From: Candidatus Ribeiella danica
GTDB lineage: Bacteria; Chloroflexota; Chloroflexia; Chloroflexales; Roseiflexaceae
Length of the DNA: 64,000 nucleotides
Reading direction: 5' to 3'
Assembly (NCBI GenBank): GCA_016717335.1
Contig: JADKFS010000003.1
Span: forward strand, 248,001-312,000
How positions within the stretch are numbered: position 1 is the stretch's first letter; every line of letters starts with the position of its first letter. Positions 33,990-44,464 of this stretch are shown here, piece by piece. The notes beneath the pieces were generated by a model. It saw only the letters and a program-made list of their open reading frames with translations. It was not told the DNA's origin and ran no database searches. The position numbers and the translations under genes are program-made.

Positions 33990-35537
33990 ATGACATTAGC
34001 GCTCGGCGAACGGTCGGTCGGCAGGCAGACGCGCGATGTTCCGGAGATGGTGCTTGGCGGCTATGCCGCGCTGGCCGAGAGCGCCTGGATGGGCGCGGCG
34101 CAGGCCAGCGATGTGCTGGAGGGGCTGCGCGCGACGCCGGCCGGGCGCACCAGGCGCCTGGTCGTGCCGCGGCTGCCGCGCCTCCGGCTGGCCGGCCTGC
34201 TCACGCGCGAGCTGAGCATCGCCGAGGCGACGTTCGTGCTGATGGCCTCGTTCTTCGTCTCGGCGCTGCTCGGCGCGGTGCGGCAGGTGCTGTTCAACGC
34301 AGCCTTCGGCGCCGGGGCCGAGGCGAGCGCGTACTACGCGGCCTTTCGCCTGCCCGACACATTGTTCAGCCTGATCGCCGGCGGCGCGCTCTCCAGCGCG
34401 ATGATCCCGGTGCTGCTGCGCACGGTGCAGCAGGATGGCGAGGAGGCCGGCTGGCGCCTGACCAGCCTGGTGCTCACGGCGCTGCTGGCCGCCTTCACGC
34501 TGGTCGTGCTGCTCGGCGAGCTGTTCGCGCCGGCGTTCGTCGCTAACCTGCTCGCGCCCGGCTTCGACGCCGAGACCAGCCGGCTGACGGTCGCGCTGAC
34601 GCGGGTTATGCTGCTGCAGCCGGTGATCCTGGCGGCCGGCAGCGTCGCGACGGCGGTGCTGAACAGCCGCAACCAGTTTCTGCTGACGGCGCTCTCGGTC
34701 GCCAGCCACAACGTTGCCCTGATCGCCGGCATCCTTGCGGCGCGGATCTACCCGTCCCTCGGCATCTACGGCCCCACGCTGGGTGTGGTCGGCGGCGGCG
34801 TGCTGCAGGTCGCGATCTTGCTGCCCGGCCTGGCCGGTCGCGGCGCGCGCCTCCGGCTGGCCCTCGATCTGCGCGATAGCCGCCTGCGCGAGGTCGCGCG
34901 CCTGCTGATCCCGAACGGCCTGTCGGTCGGCGTCAACTACGCCGGCTTTATCCTCGACACGGCGTTTGCCTCCAAGGCCCCCGAGCTGGCCGGCCTGCCG
35001 GCGATCCAGAACGCATGGCTGCTGGTGGGCTTGCCGATCGCACTGCTCGGCCAGGCGGTCGGCCAGTCGGCCTTCCCGCGGCTGGCCGCCCACGCCGCCG
35101 CCGCCGAGTGGCGGCAGATGCGGCGGACGCTGCTGCGCTCGCTCGGCGCGGTGGTCGCGCTGGCTATCCCGGCGCTGCTCGGCCTGGTCTTCCTGGGCCG
35201 GCCGCTGATCCACCTCCTGTTCGAGCGCGGCAAGTTCGACGCCGCCGCAGGCGCGCTGACCTACAGCGTCCTGGTGGCCTACGCGGTCGCGCTGCCGCTC
35301 TACGTCGCCACCGAGGTGATTACGCGCGGCCTGATCGCGCTGCGCGACACCCGCACGCCGCTCGTGACCAACACGATCCAGATCGCCGGCCGCGCGCTGC
35401 TGCTGGCGCTGCTGATCGGCCGCATCGGTGTCCTGGCCATCCCGGTGGCCTTCGCGGTCACCGCCTCGCTCGAGGCGCTGCTGCTCGGCGCGGTGCTGCT
35501 GGTCAAGCTGCGGCGGCGCGTCGCCGCATCGGGCTGA
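33990..35537 (+). CDS. murJ: MurJ/MviN lipid II flippase
   Basis: 515 aa, about 14 helices from residue ~75 on. 'ASFFVSALLGAVRQVLFNAA', 'SAYYAAFRLPDTLFSLIAGG', 'ALSSAMIPVL' and later 'RLLIPNGLSVGVNYAGFILD' are MurJ family segments. It flips lipid-linked peptidoglycan precursors across the membrane. The first ~70 residues (Arg-rich, no helix) are an extension not usual for MurJ. GGAGG seven bases upstream supports the start. Confidence 0.9.
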   Translation: MTLALGERSVGRQTRDVPEMVLGGYAALAESAWMGAAQASDVLEGLRATPAGRTRRLVVPRLPRLRLAGLLTRELSIAEATFVLMASFFVSALLGAVRQVLFNAAFGAGAEASAYYAAFRLPDTLFSLIAGGALSSAMIPVLLRTVQQDGEEAGWRLTSLVLTALLAAFTLVVLLGELFAPAFVANLLAPGFDAETSRLTVALTRVMLLQPVILAAGSVATAVLNSRNQFLLTALSVASHNVALIAGILAARIYPSLGIYGPTLGVVGGGVLQVAILLPGLAGRGARLRLALDLRDSRLREVARLLIPNGLSVGVNYAGFILDTAFASKAPELAGLPAIQNAWLLVGLPIALLGQAVGQSAFPRLAAHAAAAEWRQMRRTLLRSLGAVVALAIPALLGLVFLGRPLIHLLFERGKFDAAAGALTYSVLVAYAVALPLYVATEVITRGLIALRDTRTPLVTNTIQIAGRALLLALLIGRIGVLAIPVAFAVTASLEALLLGAVLLVKLRRRVAASG

Positions 35538-36213
35538 GCCTGTCTCGGCGCCCTTGGCGCCCGGTTGGGACGGCTCGCGAGCCGCCCTTACGCCAGCGCG
35601 CTGCGCGCCCGACCCCTGCCAGAAGTTTTTCCGGGGCGCTGCGCCCCGGCCCCCCTCCGGCAAATCATGCCTGCGGCATATCCGATATTGGTAGCGCATG
35701 CCCAGCATCATACCTGTGAGGCCAGTTGCCTCCAGCAGTGAGTGGATCTTGTGAGGCATGGACCACAGGCGCTGCCGTTGAGGCAGCATTCTTTGCAGGG
35801 GGTCTGGGGGCGGGCTCCGCCCCCAGCGGGGGGCGTGGGGGGCGGAGCCCGCCCACGAATATACGCACGCTGTCTCCAGGAAGCGGATCGGGGAGCGAGG
35901 TGCAGCCTCAGATCAACGGGGGGTGTGGGGGCGGAGCCCGCCCACGAATACACGCACGCTGTCTCCAGGAAGCGGATCGGGCGCAGGGCGCGCAGCCCCA
36001 ACCGGCCGCAGGCCGCTTGATCATATATTGGATAGATACTGATGCTGAAGCCATAGCAGGTTCATGCGAGAATAGGATACGAGTGTGTCTAGTGGCTGGC
36101 CGCGCCGGTTCTGTACCATTGCCGTGGCGGGCGGCTGGCAGAGGCCACTACTTACACCATCGAGGGCGACTCCCGCACTATTTTACTACTAGCCACACAG
36201 AGGAGTACACGCC
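35538..36213. repeat. repeat-rich intergenic region
   Basis: A 676-bp gap without a credible gene. It holds CCGGGGCGCTGCGCCCCGG (35631-35649), GC-rich palindromes near 35805-35850, and an imperfect direct repeat of ~55 bp (35838-35892 and 35927-35981, one difference in the core CGCACGCTGTCTCCAGGAAG region, offset 89 bp). The last ~190 bp are less GC-rich and probably carry the adhesin promoter, but I cannot choose a -10 with confidence. Confidence 0.65.
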
Positions 36214-38058
36214 GTGAAGACCTTCAGAGGGTTTCGGCCGATCTATCACCTCGCGAGGCGGCCGCACTGGTTTCTAGCTGCGATTCTTGTCTTCGGGCTG
36301 CTGCTGCTCGATGCGCCGTGGGCCTTTTCCGCGAGCGTCTCGATCGCCGGCCCGACCACGCTGGCGGTCTCGGGGAACTATGTCGGCGGCACGAATGGCT
36401 ATAACGGCACCAGCTGGAGCGCCGCCAGCACGAACTTCGCCTACCGCCTCAGCGGCACGCCGGCCGGCAAGAATAACCGTAACACGCCGAACGCCACCGG
36501 CGACACCAGCGGCACGCTCGACCCGACCCTGAGCAGCCTGACCTACTTCACGATGCTGCCGGACGGTACGGTCACGATCAGCGGAACCTTCACGTCAGCG
36601 TTGGGCGCTGCCGATTTCTCGACCTACGGCGGGCAGTTCTTGTCGATCGGCCTGATCAACGAGCCCTGGGTCGAGCATGCCAAGAGCGGCTACAGCTCGG
36701 ATATGTTCACGTCGGCCAGTGGCGCGGACGGGAACGCCTACCTGCTGTTCTATCGCGAGACGCAGGGCGCCCCGGTCTTCGCGTCGATGGAGGACCACGC
36801 CGGCGGTAGAGCAACCGCGGCCGACCGGCGCGATATCGGCGGCCTCGGCGCGGGCGTCACCGCCTTCTCGATCCAGTTCCAGAGCGGCGTCGACAAGAGC
36901 GGCGGCCCGGCCACCGGCGGCGTGCGCGGCCGCATGCGCTACTCGCTCAACGGCGGCGCCTACGGCGCCTGGGATAACAACAGCCACGATTTCGTCGGTC
37001 AGAACACGGCCATCCTGCTCGCGGCCACGACCTCGAAGGGCTACAGCTTCGGCGCGACCCTCGGCACGGTCGACATCAACACCTCGCCGGTCGCCAACGA
37101 CGACAGCTATACAGTCAACGAGGACGCAACACTCACGGTCGCCGCGCCGGGCGTGCTGGCGAACGACAGCGATCCCGACGGCGACCCCTTCGTCGGCGCG
37201 CTGGCGAGCGGCCCTAGCCACGGCGCATTGAGCTTCAGCAGCGACGGCTCGTTCTCCTACACGCCGGACGCGAACTACAACGGCAGCGACAGCTTCAGCT
37301 ACAAAGCGCGCGATACGACCAACCTGGAGTCGGGCGCGGCGACGGTCCGCCTGACGATCACGCCAGTCGACGACGTGCCGACCGCCGCGGCCGACAGCTA
37401 CAGCACGGCTGAGGATACCGTCCTGAATGTGGTGGCGGCGGGCGTGCTTGCGAACGATAGCGACCCCGATACGGGCGATACGCTGAGCGCGGTGCTGGTG
37501 AGCGGGCCGAGCCACGGCGCGCTGACGCTCAACGCCGACGGCTCGTTCGGCTACACGCCGGACGCGAACTATAACGGCCCCGACAGCTTCAGCTACCTGG
37601 CGCGCGACACGGCCAACCTGGAGTCGGGCGCGGCGACGGTCCGCCTGACGATCACGCCGGTCAACGACGTGCCAACTGCCCATGACGACAGCTACAGCAC
37701 CGCCGAGGACACGCCGCTGAACGTGCCGGCCGCGGGCGTGCTGGCGAACGACGACAACCCGGACGGCGGCTCGCTGGGCGCGGTGCTGGCGAGCGGGCCG
37801 AGCCACGGCGCGCTGGCGCTCAACGCCGACGGCTCGTTTGCCTACACGCCGGACGCGAACTATAACGGCGCCGACAGCTTCAGCTACCTGGCGCGCGACG
37901 CGCAGGCCGACGGGGCGGCGGCGGGGGGGGGGGGGGGGGGGGGGGGGGCGGTCAACATGCCGCGGGAGCCAGAGGGAGGATCCGTCCTAATGTGGCGGCG
38001 GCGGCGTGCTGGCGAACGACAGCGACACAGAGGACGATACGCTCAGGCGGGCTGGTGA
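36214..38058 (+). CDS. cadherin-like (tandem-95 type) adhesin, N-terminal part; frame broken
   Basis: GTG start with AGGAG eight bases upstream. A signal/anchor helix lies at ~18-42, then a ~250-residue domain ('SGNYVGGTNGYNGTSWSA'). Three ~95-residue Ig-like repeats follow with 'VLANDSDPDGD', 'GSFSYTPDANYNG' and 'DSFSYLARD'. The third is cut by a run of 26 G (37923-37948). After it the frame reads nonsense to 38058, while the same repeat family resumes in another frame downstream. I read 36214-39677 as one original gene with the break being either phase-variable, a mutation, or an assembly error (most likely). Confidence 0.8.
   Translation: MKTFRGFRPIYHLARRPHWFLAAILVFGLLLLDAPWAFSASVSIAGPTTLAVSGNYVGGTNGYNGTSWSAASTNFAYRLSGTPAGKNNRNTPNATGDTSGTLDPTLSSLTYFTMLPDGTVTISGTFTSALGAADFSTYGGQFLSIGLINEPWVEHAKSGYSSDMFTSASGADGNAYLLFYRETQGAPVFASMEDHAGGRATAADRRDIGGLGAGVTAFSIQFQSGVDKSGGPATGGVRGRMRYSLNGGAYGAWDNNSHDFVGQNTAILLAATTSKGYSFGATLGTVDINTSPVANDDSYTVNEDATLTVAAPGVLANDSDPDGDPFVGALASGPSHGALSFSSDGSFSYTPDANYNGSDSFSYKARDTTNLESGAATVRLTITPVDDVPTAAADSYSTAEDTVLNVVAAGVLANDSDPDTGDTLSAVLVSGPSHGALTLNADGSFGYTPDANYNGPDSFSYLARDTANLESGAATVRLTITPVNDVPTAHDDSYSTAEDTPLNVPAAGVLANDDNPDGGSLGAVLASGPSHGALALNADGSFAYTPDANYNGADSFSYLARDAQADGAAAGGGGGGGGAVNMPREPEGGSVLMWRRRRAGERQRHRGRYAQAGW
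37923..37948 (+). other. 26-base poly-G tract disrupting the adhesin gene
   Basis: An uninterrupted run of 26 G inside an Ig-like repeat. The following ~160 bp match the repeat consensus only with several small deletions (for example CCTAATGTGG where sister repeats have CCTGAATGTGG). Confidence 0.95.
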
Positions 38059-39677
38059 GGGCGAGCCAGCCGACGCTCAAGCACGCTGGCATGCCGGCGG
38101 CAAACTACAATGGCGCCGACAGCTTCAGCTACCAAGCCCGCGACACTGGAGGCGCCCTTTCCGGCCTGGCGACGGTGAGCCTGACGGTCACGGCGGTCAA
38201 CGATGCGCCGACCGCCGCGGCCGACAGCTACAGCACAGCGGAGGATACCGTCCTGAATGTGCCGGTCACGGGCGTGCTGGCGAACGACGACAACCCGGAC
38301 GGCGGGTCGCTCAGCGCGGTGCTGGCGAGCGGGCCGAGCTATGGCGCGCTGACGCTCAACGCCGACGGCTCGTTTGCCTACACGCCAACGGCGAACTATA
38401 ACGGCGCCGACAGCTTCAGCTACCTGGCGCGCGACGCGCAGGCGGACGACTCGGCGGCTGTGATGGTGAGTCTGACCGTGACGGCGGTCGACGACGCGCC
38501 CTCGTTTACCGCGGGCGCCGATCAGGTGGTTAGCGAGGACGCCGGGCCGCAGACGGCTGCCGGTTGGGCCAGCGCGATCGTCGCCGGCCCGCCCGACGAG
38601 GCAGGCCAGGTGCTGAGCTTCCTGGTCACGAATACCAACGCCGTGCTGTTCTCGGCCCAGCCGGCGGTCGCGAGCGACGGCACGCTGACCTTTACTGCGG
38701 CGGCGAACGCCAACGGCAGCGCCACGGTGACGGTACGGCTGCACGACAGCGGTGGCACAGCCAATGGTGGCGTCGACACCTCGGCCCCTCAGACCTTCCA
38801 GATCGCCGTGACGCCGGTCAACGACAATCCGACTGCGAATGATGATACAGCCCGCGTGCTCAAGGACAGTGGCCCGAATGCGCTCGACGTGCTGGCGAAC
38901 GACAGCGACGCGCCGGACACGGGCGAGACGCTCACGATTACGGCGGTGACCGAGGTCGGCAACGGCGATGTCACGATCGCTGGTGGCGGCACCGGCCTGA
39001 GCTACACGCCCGACGCGGGATACGAGGGCGCGGATAGCTTCACCTACACCATCTCCGATGGCAACGGTGGGACGGCTACCGCCACGGTCAGCGTGACGGT
39101 GCGACGGCCGATCGTGTACCTGCCGTTTATCCTTGGGCCGGCGGCGTCGCCGCAGCAGCCCGATCTGGTCGCTAGCTTCAGCCTGAGCAAAACCCCGATC
39201 GCCCCACAGGAGCCAGTCGTCGTGAACGTCACGATTATCAACACCGGCGATGCTCCGGCCAGCCAGTTCTGGGTCGACTTCTACGTCAATCCGACGACAC
39301 CGCCGACAGCGGCCAATCAGCCCTGGAACCTGAGCTGCGGGGTCGCGCGCTGCGCTCACGGCATCGCATGGTATGTGAGCGAGACGATCGCCCCTGGCCA
39401 GAGCATCACGCTGAAGTCGACCGCCGACAGCTACTACGCGGCCAACACCGACTGGCCCGGCTATTTCGACTCCGGGCCGCTCGACCTGTACGTGTATGTC
39501 GACAGCTGGAACCCGGGCGTGGCCGGCGGCGCGATCGACGAGCGCGACGAGACCAACAACCGCGCAGAAATGCATACCGCGACGAGCGGAATAAACGTCG
39601 GCGCTCTGCCGGAAGACCACCCGCTGGCGGATCTGCCGGCGCGGCCGGCGCGCCCTGTGGCCGATCGATCGCGGTGA
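37992..39677 (+). CDS. cadherin-like adhesin, C-terminal part
   Basis: Probably the continuation of the gene at 36214; the first ~30 residues are out-of-frame noise and good sequence resumes near 38100. It has one intact tandem-95 repeat, a divergent Ig-like unit ('FTAGADQVVSEDAGPQTAAG'), and another with 'VLANDSDAPDTGETLTI'. Then 'RRPIVYLPFILGP' and a CARDB-like domain (~395-540, 'VVVNVTIINTGDAPASQFWV', 'DERDETNNRAE'). The product would be a large exported adhesion protein. The ATG at 37992 is not a believable natural start. Confidence 0.75.
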   Translation: MAAAACWRTTATQRTIRSGGLVRASQPTLKHAGMPAANYNGADSFSYQARDTGGALSGLATVSLTVTAVNDAPTAAADSYSTAEDTVLNVPVTGVLANDDNPDGGSLSAVLASGPSYGALTLNADGSFAYTPTANYNGADSFSYLARDAQADDSAAVMVSLTVTAVDDAPSFTAGADQVVSEDAGPQTAAGWASAIVAGPPDEAGQVLSFLVTNTNAVLFSAQPAVASDGTLTFTAAANANGSATVTVRLHDSGGTANGGVDTSAPQTFQIAVTPVNDNPTANDDTARVLKDSGPNALDVLANDSDAPDTGETLTITAVTEVGNGDVTIAGGGTGLSYTPDAGYEGADSFTYTISDGNGGTATATVSVTVRRPIVYLPFILGPAASPQQPDLVASFSLSKTPIAPQEPVVVNVTIINTGDAPASQFWVDFYVNPTTPPTAANQPWNLSCGVARCAHGIAWYVSETIAPGQSITLKSTADSYYAANTDWPGYFDSGPLDLYVYVDSWNPGVAGGAIDERDETNNRAEMHTATSGINVGALPEDHPLADLPARPARPVADRSR

Positions 39678-39743
39678 CGGGCGGCTCGCTTTTCCGGCTC
39701 GCAAGACCTGACAGCACAACATCTACCCAACGGAGGCGACAAG

Positions 39744-40556
39744 ATGGTACGACGGAAGATCGGTACGACTCTGGCTTCGTGTGGCATCGTTATGATGCTG
39801 CTTGGCCTGAGCGCGCTGCCGGCGCTGGGCGCGCGGCCCGCGCCGGTGGCGCTGCAGCCCTCGCCGCGCCCGCCGCTTGAGCAGCCGACCAGGCAGAGCA
39901 GCAGCGGCGACGGGACGATCGTCGAGATGGGCCATATCACCGGCACGGTGATCGATCTGACAGTCGGCGCGCCGATCCCCGGCGTTGCGGTGCAGGTCGG
40001 CGGCGACACGGTGCTGAGCGACCAGAACGGCAACTACGATCACTGGCTGCCGGTCGGCACATACACCGTGACGCTGGCGCTGGAGGCCGGCCAGGGCGCG
40101 CCCGAGCAAGGGCCGCTGGCGGTCGTCGTGCAGCCGCAGGTCGCGACACTGCAGCACCTGAATTTCCGCAGCCTCGCCGCCGCCACGGTCGCGCCGACGG
40201 TAGCGCCGGTCGCCACGCCGCAGGCCGCTCCGCGGAAGCCGGCCGGGGCTTCGGGCGCGCCGCCCAATCGGCTGCCGCGCACCGGCTCGGAGGGTAGCGC
40301 CGCGTGGCTGTGGCTGGCGTTCGGCCTGATGCTCTTGCTCGCGGGCGGCATGGTCGGCTTTGGCCCGGTGCTGTCCGGCCGCTCGCCGGCCACGCTGCTG
40401 CGGGCGTACGCAACCGACCTGCGGCTGCTGCGCGGGCTGCTGGCAACACCGGCACAACCTGCCGATCGACCGCAGATGCGCCCGCAGCCGGTGCAGGACG
40501 ATTTCCTGGCGGCGCTGCTTGATCAGCACGCCGGCCCGCCCGACCGCGCGCCTTGA
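39744..40556 (+). CDS. exported CnaB-like protein with LPRTG and membrane helix
   Basis: 270 aa. Signal peptide ~1-29 (ends 'LPALGARP'), then a carboxypeptidase-regulatory/CnaB-like beta domain ('GHITGTVIDLTVGAPIPGV', 'DTVLSDQNGNYDHWLPVGTY'), an Ala/Pro linker, and 'LPRTGSEGSAAWLWLAFGLM' leading into a helix at ~187-210. A ~60-residue tail after the helix is unlike a sortase signal, which ends with a few basic residues. So LPRTG may be coincidental or a non-standard sorting site. GGAGG 7 bases upstream. It sits right after the adhesin and may act with it. Confidence 0.78.
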   Translation: MVRRKIGTTLASCGIVMMLLGLSALPALGARPAPVALQPSPRPPLEQPTRQSSSGDGTIVEMGHITGTVIDLTVGAPIPGVAVQVGGDTVLSDQNGNYDHWLPVGTYTVTLALEAGQGAPEQGPLAVVVQPQVATLQHLNFRSLAAATVAPTVAPVATPQAAPRKPAGASGAPPNRLPRTGSEGSAAWLWLAFGLMLLLAGGMVGFGPVLSGRSPATLLRAYATDLRLLRGLLATPAQPADRPQMRPQPVQDDFLAALLDQHAGPPDRAP

Positions 40557-40596
40557 TTGGTGCTACGTGCGTGGTGCAGCTTCCGAAATAGAATAG

Positions 40597-40631
40597 CGCA
40601 GGGGCCGGGCGCATTGCGCCCGGCCCCTGCG
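40597..40631. terminator. bidirectional hairpin between convergent genes
   Basis: CGCAGGGGCCGGGCGCA (40597-40613) pairs perfectly with TGCGCCCGGCCCCTGCG (40615-40631). It sits midway between the CnaB-like gene and the end of clpB, so it can terminate both. No T-tract. Confidence 0.75.
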
Positions 40632-40650
40632 TCAGATGAAGCCACTGCTC

Positions 40651-43266
<2,616 letters not shown>

Positions 43267-43295
43267 AGTCTTTTCCTCCTGTGTAGGCTGGCATC

Positions 43296-43304
43296 ATAAT
43301 AGCA
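43296..43304 (-). promoter_or_regulatory. extended -10 promoter of clpB
   Basis: On the minus strand TGC followed by TATTAT (43301 to 43296), about 30 bp before the clpB start. Confidence 0.5.
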
Positions 43305-43349
43305 TGCGCAGGTTTGAAAAGTGTATATGTTGTGTTGGTGTTATGTTAG

Positions 43350-43580
43350 AGGCAACATCTTACCCCTGCCCTCCTGTGAGGGTAGGTGGTTCCTTGATCG
43401 CCTCCTAGTGCGGCGTAGGCCCTCACCCCCTTGCCCCCTCTCCCGCTTGCGGGAGAGGGGGTATCCTTCTTCTGGCATATGGGTGCGGTCGCTGTGCGAC
43501 CGCACCCATATGCGCGGAAGCGACCAGAATCAAGAGCCGAGAACCAAAAAGTCAATACTGGTCCTCGGCTCTTGATCGCT
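43350..43580. repeat. composite multi-hairpin repeat (copy B) and terminator-like stem
   Basis: Within the 328-bp gap between clpB and the phasin-like gene: CCCTCTCCCGCTTGCGGGAGAGGG (about 43436-43460), a perfect 18-bp stem GCATATGGGTGCGGTCGC (43475-43492) with its complement 43496-43513, and a 13-bp stem ATCAAGAGCCGAG (43529-43541) with its complement 43564-43576. The last one can serve as terminator of the phasin-like gene. No gene here. Confidence 0.65.
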
Positions 43581-43594
43581 GATGTTGGGAGGGC

Positions 43595-44371
43595 TTACGC
43601 CGGCATCTTCTCGCCTATGTGCTCCTCGATCGCCTGCAGCACGGCTGCGCGCTTCTGGTGCTCCTGCTCGTAGACGCTCACGTGCAGCAGCTCGGCCTCG
43701 CTCAGCCCGGCCAGCCGCTCGACGATCTCCTCGACGGTGTGCTCCTCGTAGCGCGGCAGCGGGTCGACAGTCGCGCGCGCGCCGGGCTCGCCCAGTGCGC
43801 CGCGCGCGGCCTGCCGCTCGATCAGGGTCCGCTCGACCGCGCGCAGCACGGTGATGCGCTTGCTGTGCGCCTGCTCGTAGGCCCGCACCGCCAGGAGGGC
43901 CGGCTCGTCGAGCTTGGCCAGCCGGTCGACCACCGCGTCGACGTTCAGCTTCTCGTAGCCGGGCAGCGGCTCGGCGGCCCGCGCCTGACGGCGCCGCTGC
44001 GAGCGCAGCTCGTCGACCGCGCTGACGATCCGCTCGACCTCGAGGTTGAGCTTCGTAAAGTCGCTGTGGGTCGGCAGGTAGAGCGTGGCGAGCAGCCGGT
44101 CACGGCCTTGCTCCAGCACATTGGCGGCCGGCTCACCCGTGTCCTCGCCCTCCTTCGCAGGGCGGCGGAGCGAGCGTGTTGCGTGGCTCAGGCGCTCGCG
44201 CGCAGCGTGCTCGACTTTGGCGAGCTGCTCGCGCGCGGCCTGCTCGAACTTTGTGCCACGCTCGGTGAACTGCCGCACCGCCTTCGTGATCTCATCGCTC
44301 GTCAGCGCAACGGCGCCAACGTACGCCAGCGCGCCCTTGCGCGCTACGTCGATCGCAGGATCAAGAATCAT
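43595..44371 (-). CDS. phasin-like helical protein with duplicated C-terminal motif
   Basis: 258 aa. The N-terminal half is helical and phasin-like ('TKAVRQFTERGTKFEQAARE'). The C-terminal half holds two copies of a ~48-residue unit (136-183 and 205-251) sharing 'LPxYExxxVxxVVxRLA', 'L', 'VxxYEQxHxKRxxVLxAxE'. The second motif occurs in several actinobacterial and Chloroflexota proteins without a known role. Phasins coat polyhydroxyalkanoate granules; the thiolase directly upstream fits that idea but does not prove it. AGGAGG six bases upstream, and a consensus promoter with palindromes further up. Confidence 0.7.
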   Translation of the reverse strand: MILDPAIDVARKGALAYVGAVALTSDEITKAVRQFTERGTKFEQAAREQLAKVEHAARERLSHATRSLRRPAKEGEDTGEPAANVLEQGRDRLLATLYLPTHSDFTKLNLEVERIVSAVDELRSQRRRQARAAEPLPGYEKLNVDAVVDRLAKLDEPALLAVRAYEQAHSKRITVLRAVERTLIERQAARGALGEPGARATVDPLPRYEEHTVEEIVERLAGLSEAELLHVSVYEQEHQKRAAVLQAIEEHIGEKMPA

Positions 44372-44420
44372 CGCTATCCTCCTGCTCCTATTGGTTGACT
44401 GTTATAGGAGTGATTGGCTA

Positions 44421-44464
44421 TAACGCACTGCGTTAATTATAACACGCTGCGTTATGGATGTCAA
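44421..44464 (-). promoter_or_regulatory. consensus promoter with two palindromic operators
   Basis: On the minus strand: TTGACA (44464-44459), 17-bp spacer, TATAAT (44441-44436) with TGT before it. TAACGCACTGCGTTA at 44421-44435 is a perfect 15-bp palindrome directly downstream of the -10. TAACACGCTGCGTTA at 44440-44454 is a less perfect copy overlapping the spacer. The layout is that of a strong promoter repressed by a TetR-type dimer (inference). It drives the phasin-like gene; the -35 overlaps the thiolase stop codon. Confidence 0.85.

Noticed and set aside
35708..36020. Frames in the repeats before the adhesin
   Set aside because: They are produced by the direct repeats and palindromes and have no homologous features.
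43267..43340. CIRCE operator upstream of clpB
   Set aside because: I looked for TTAGCACTC-N9-GAGTGCTAA and did not find it.
44421..44454. Attachment site or inverted-repeat end of a mobile element
   Set aside because: The palindromes overlap a perfect promoter and no integrase or transposase is nearby; an operator explains them better.
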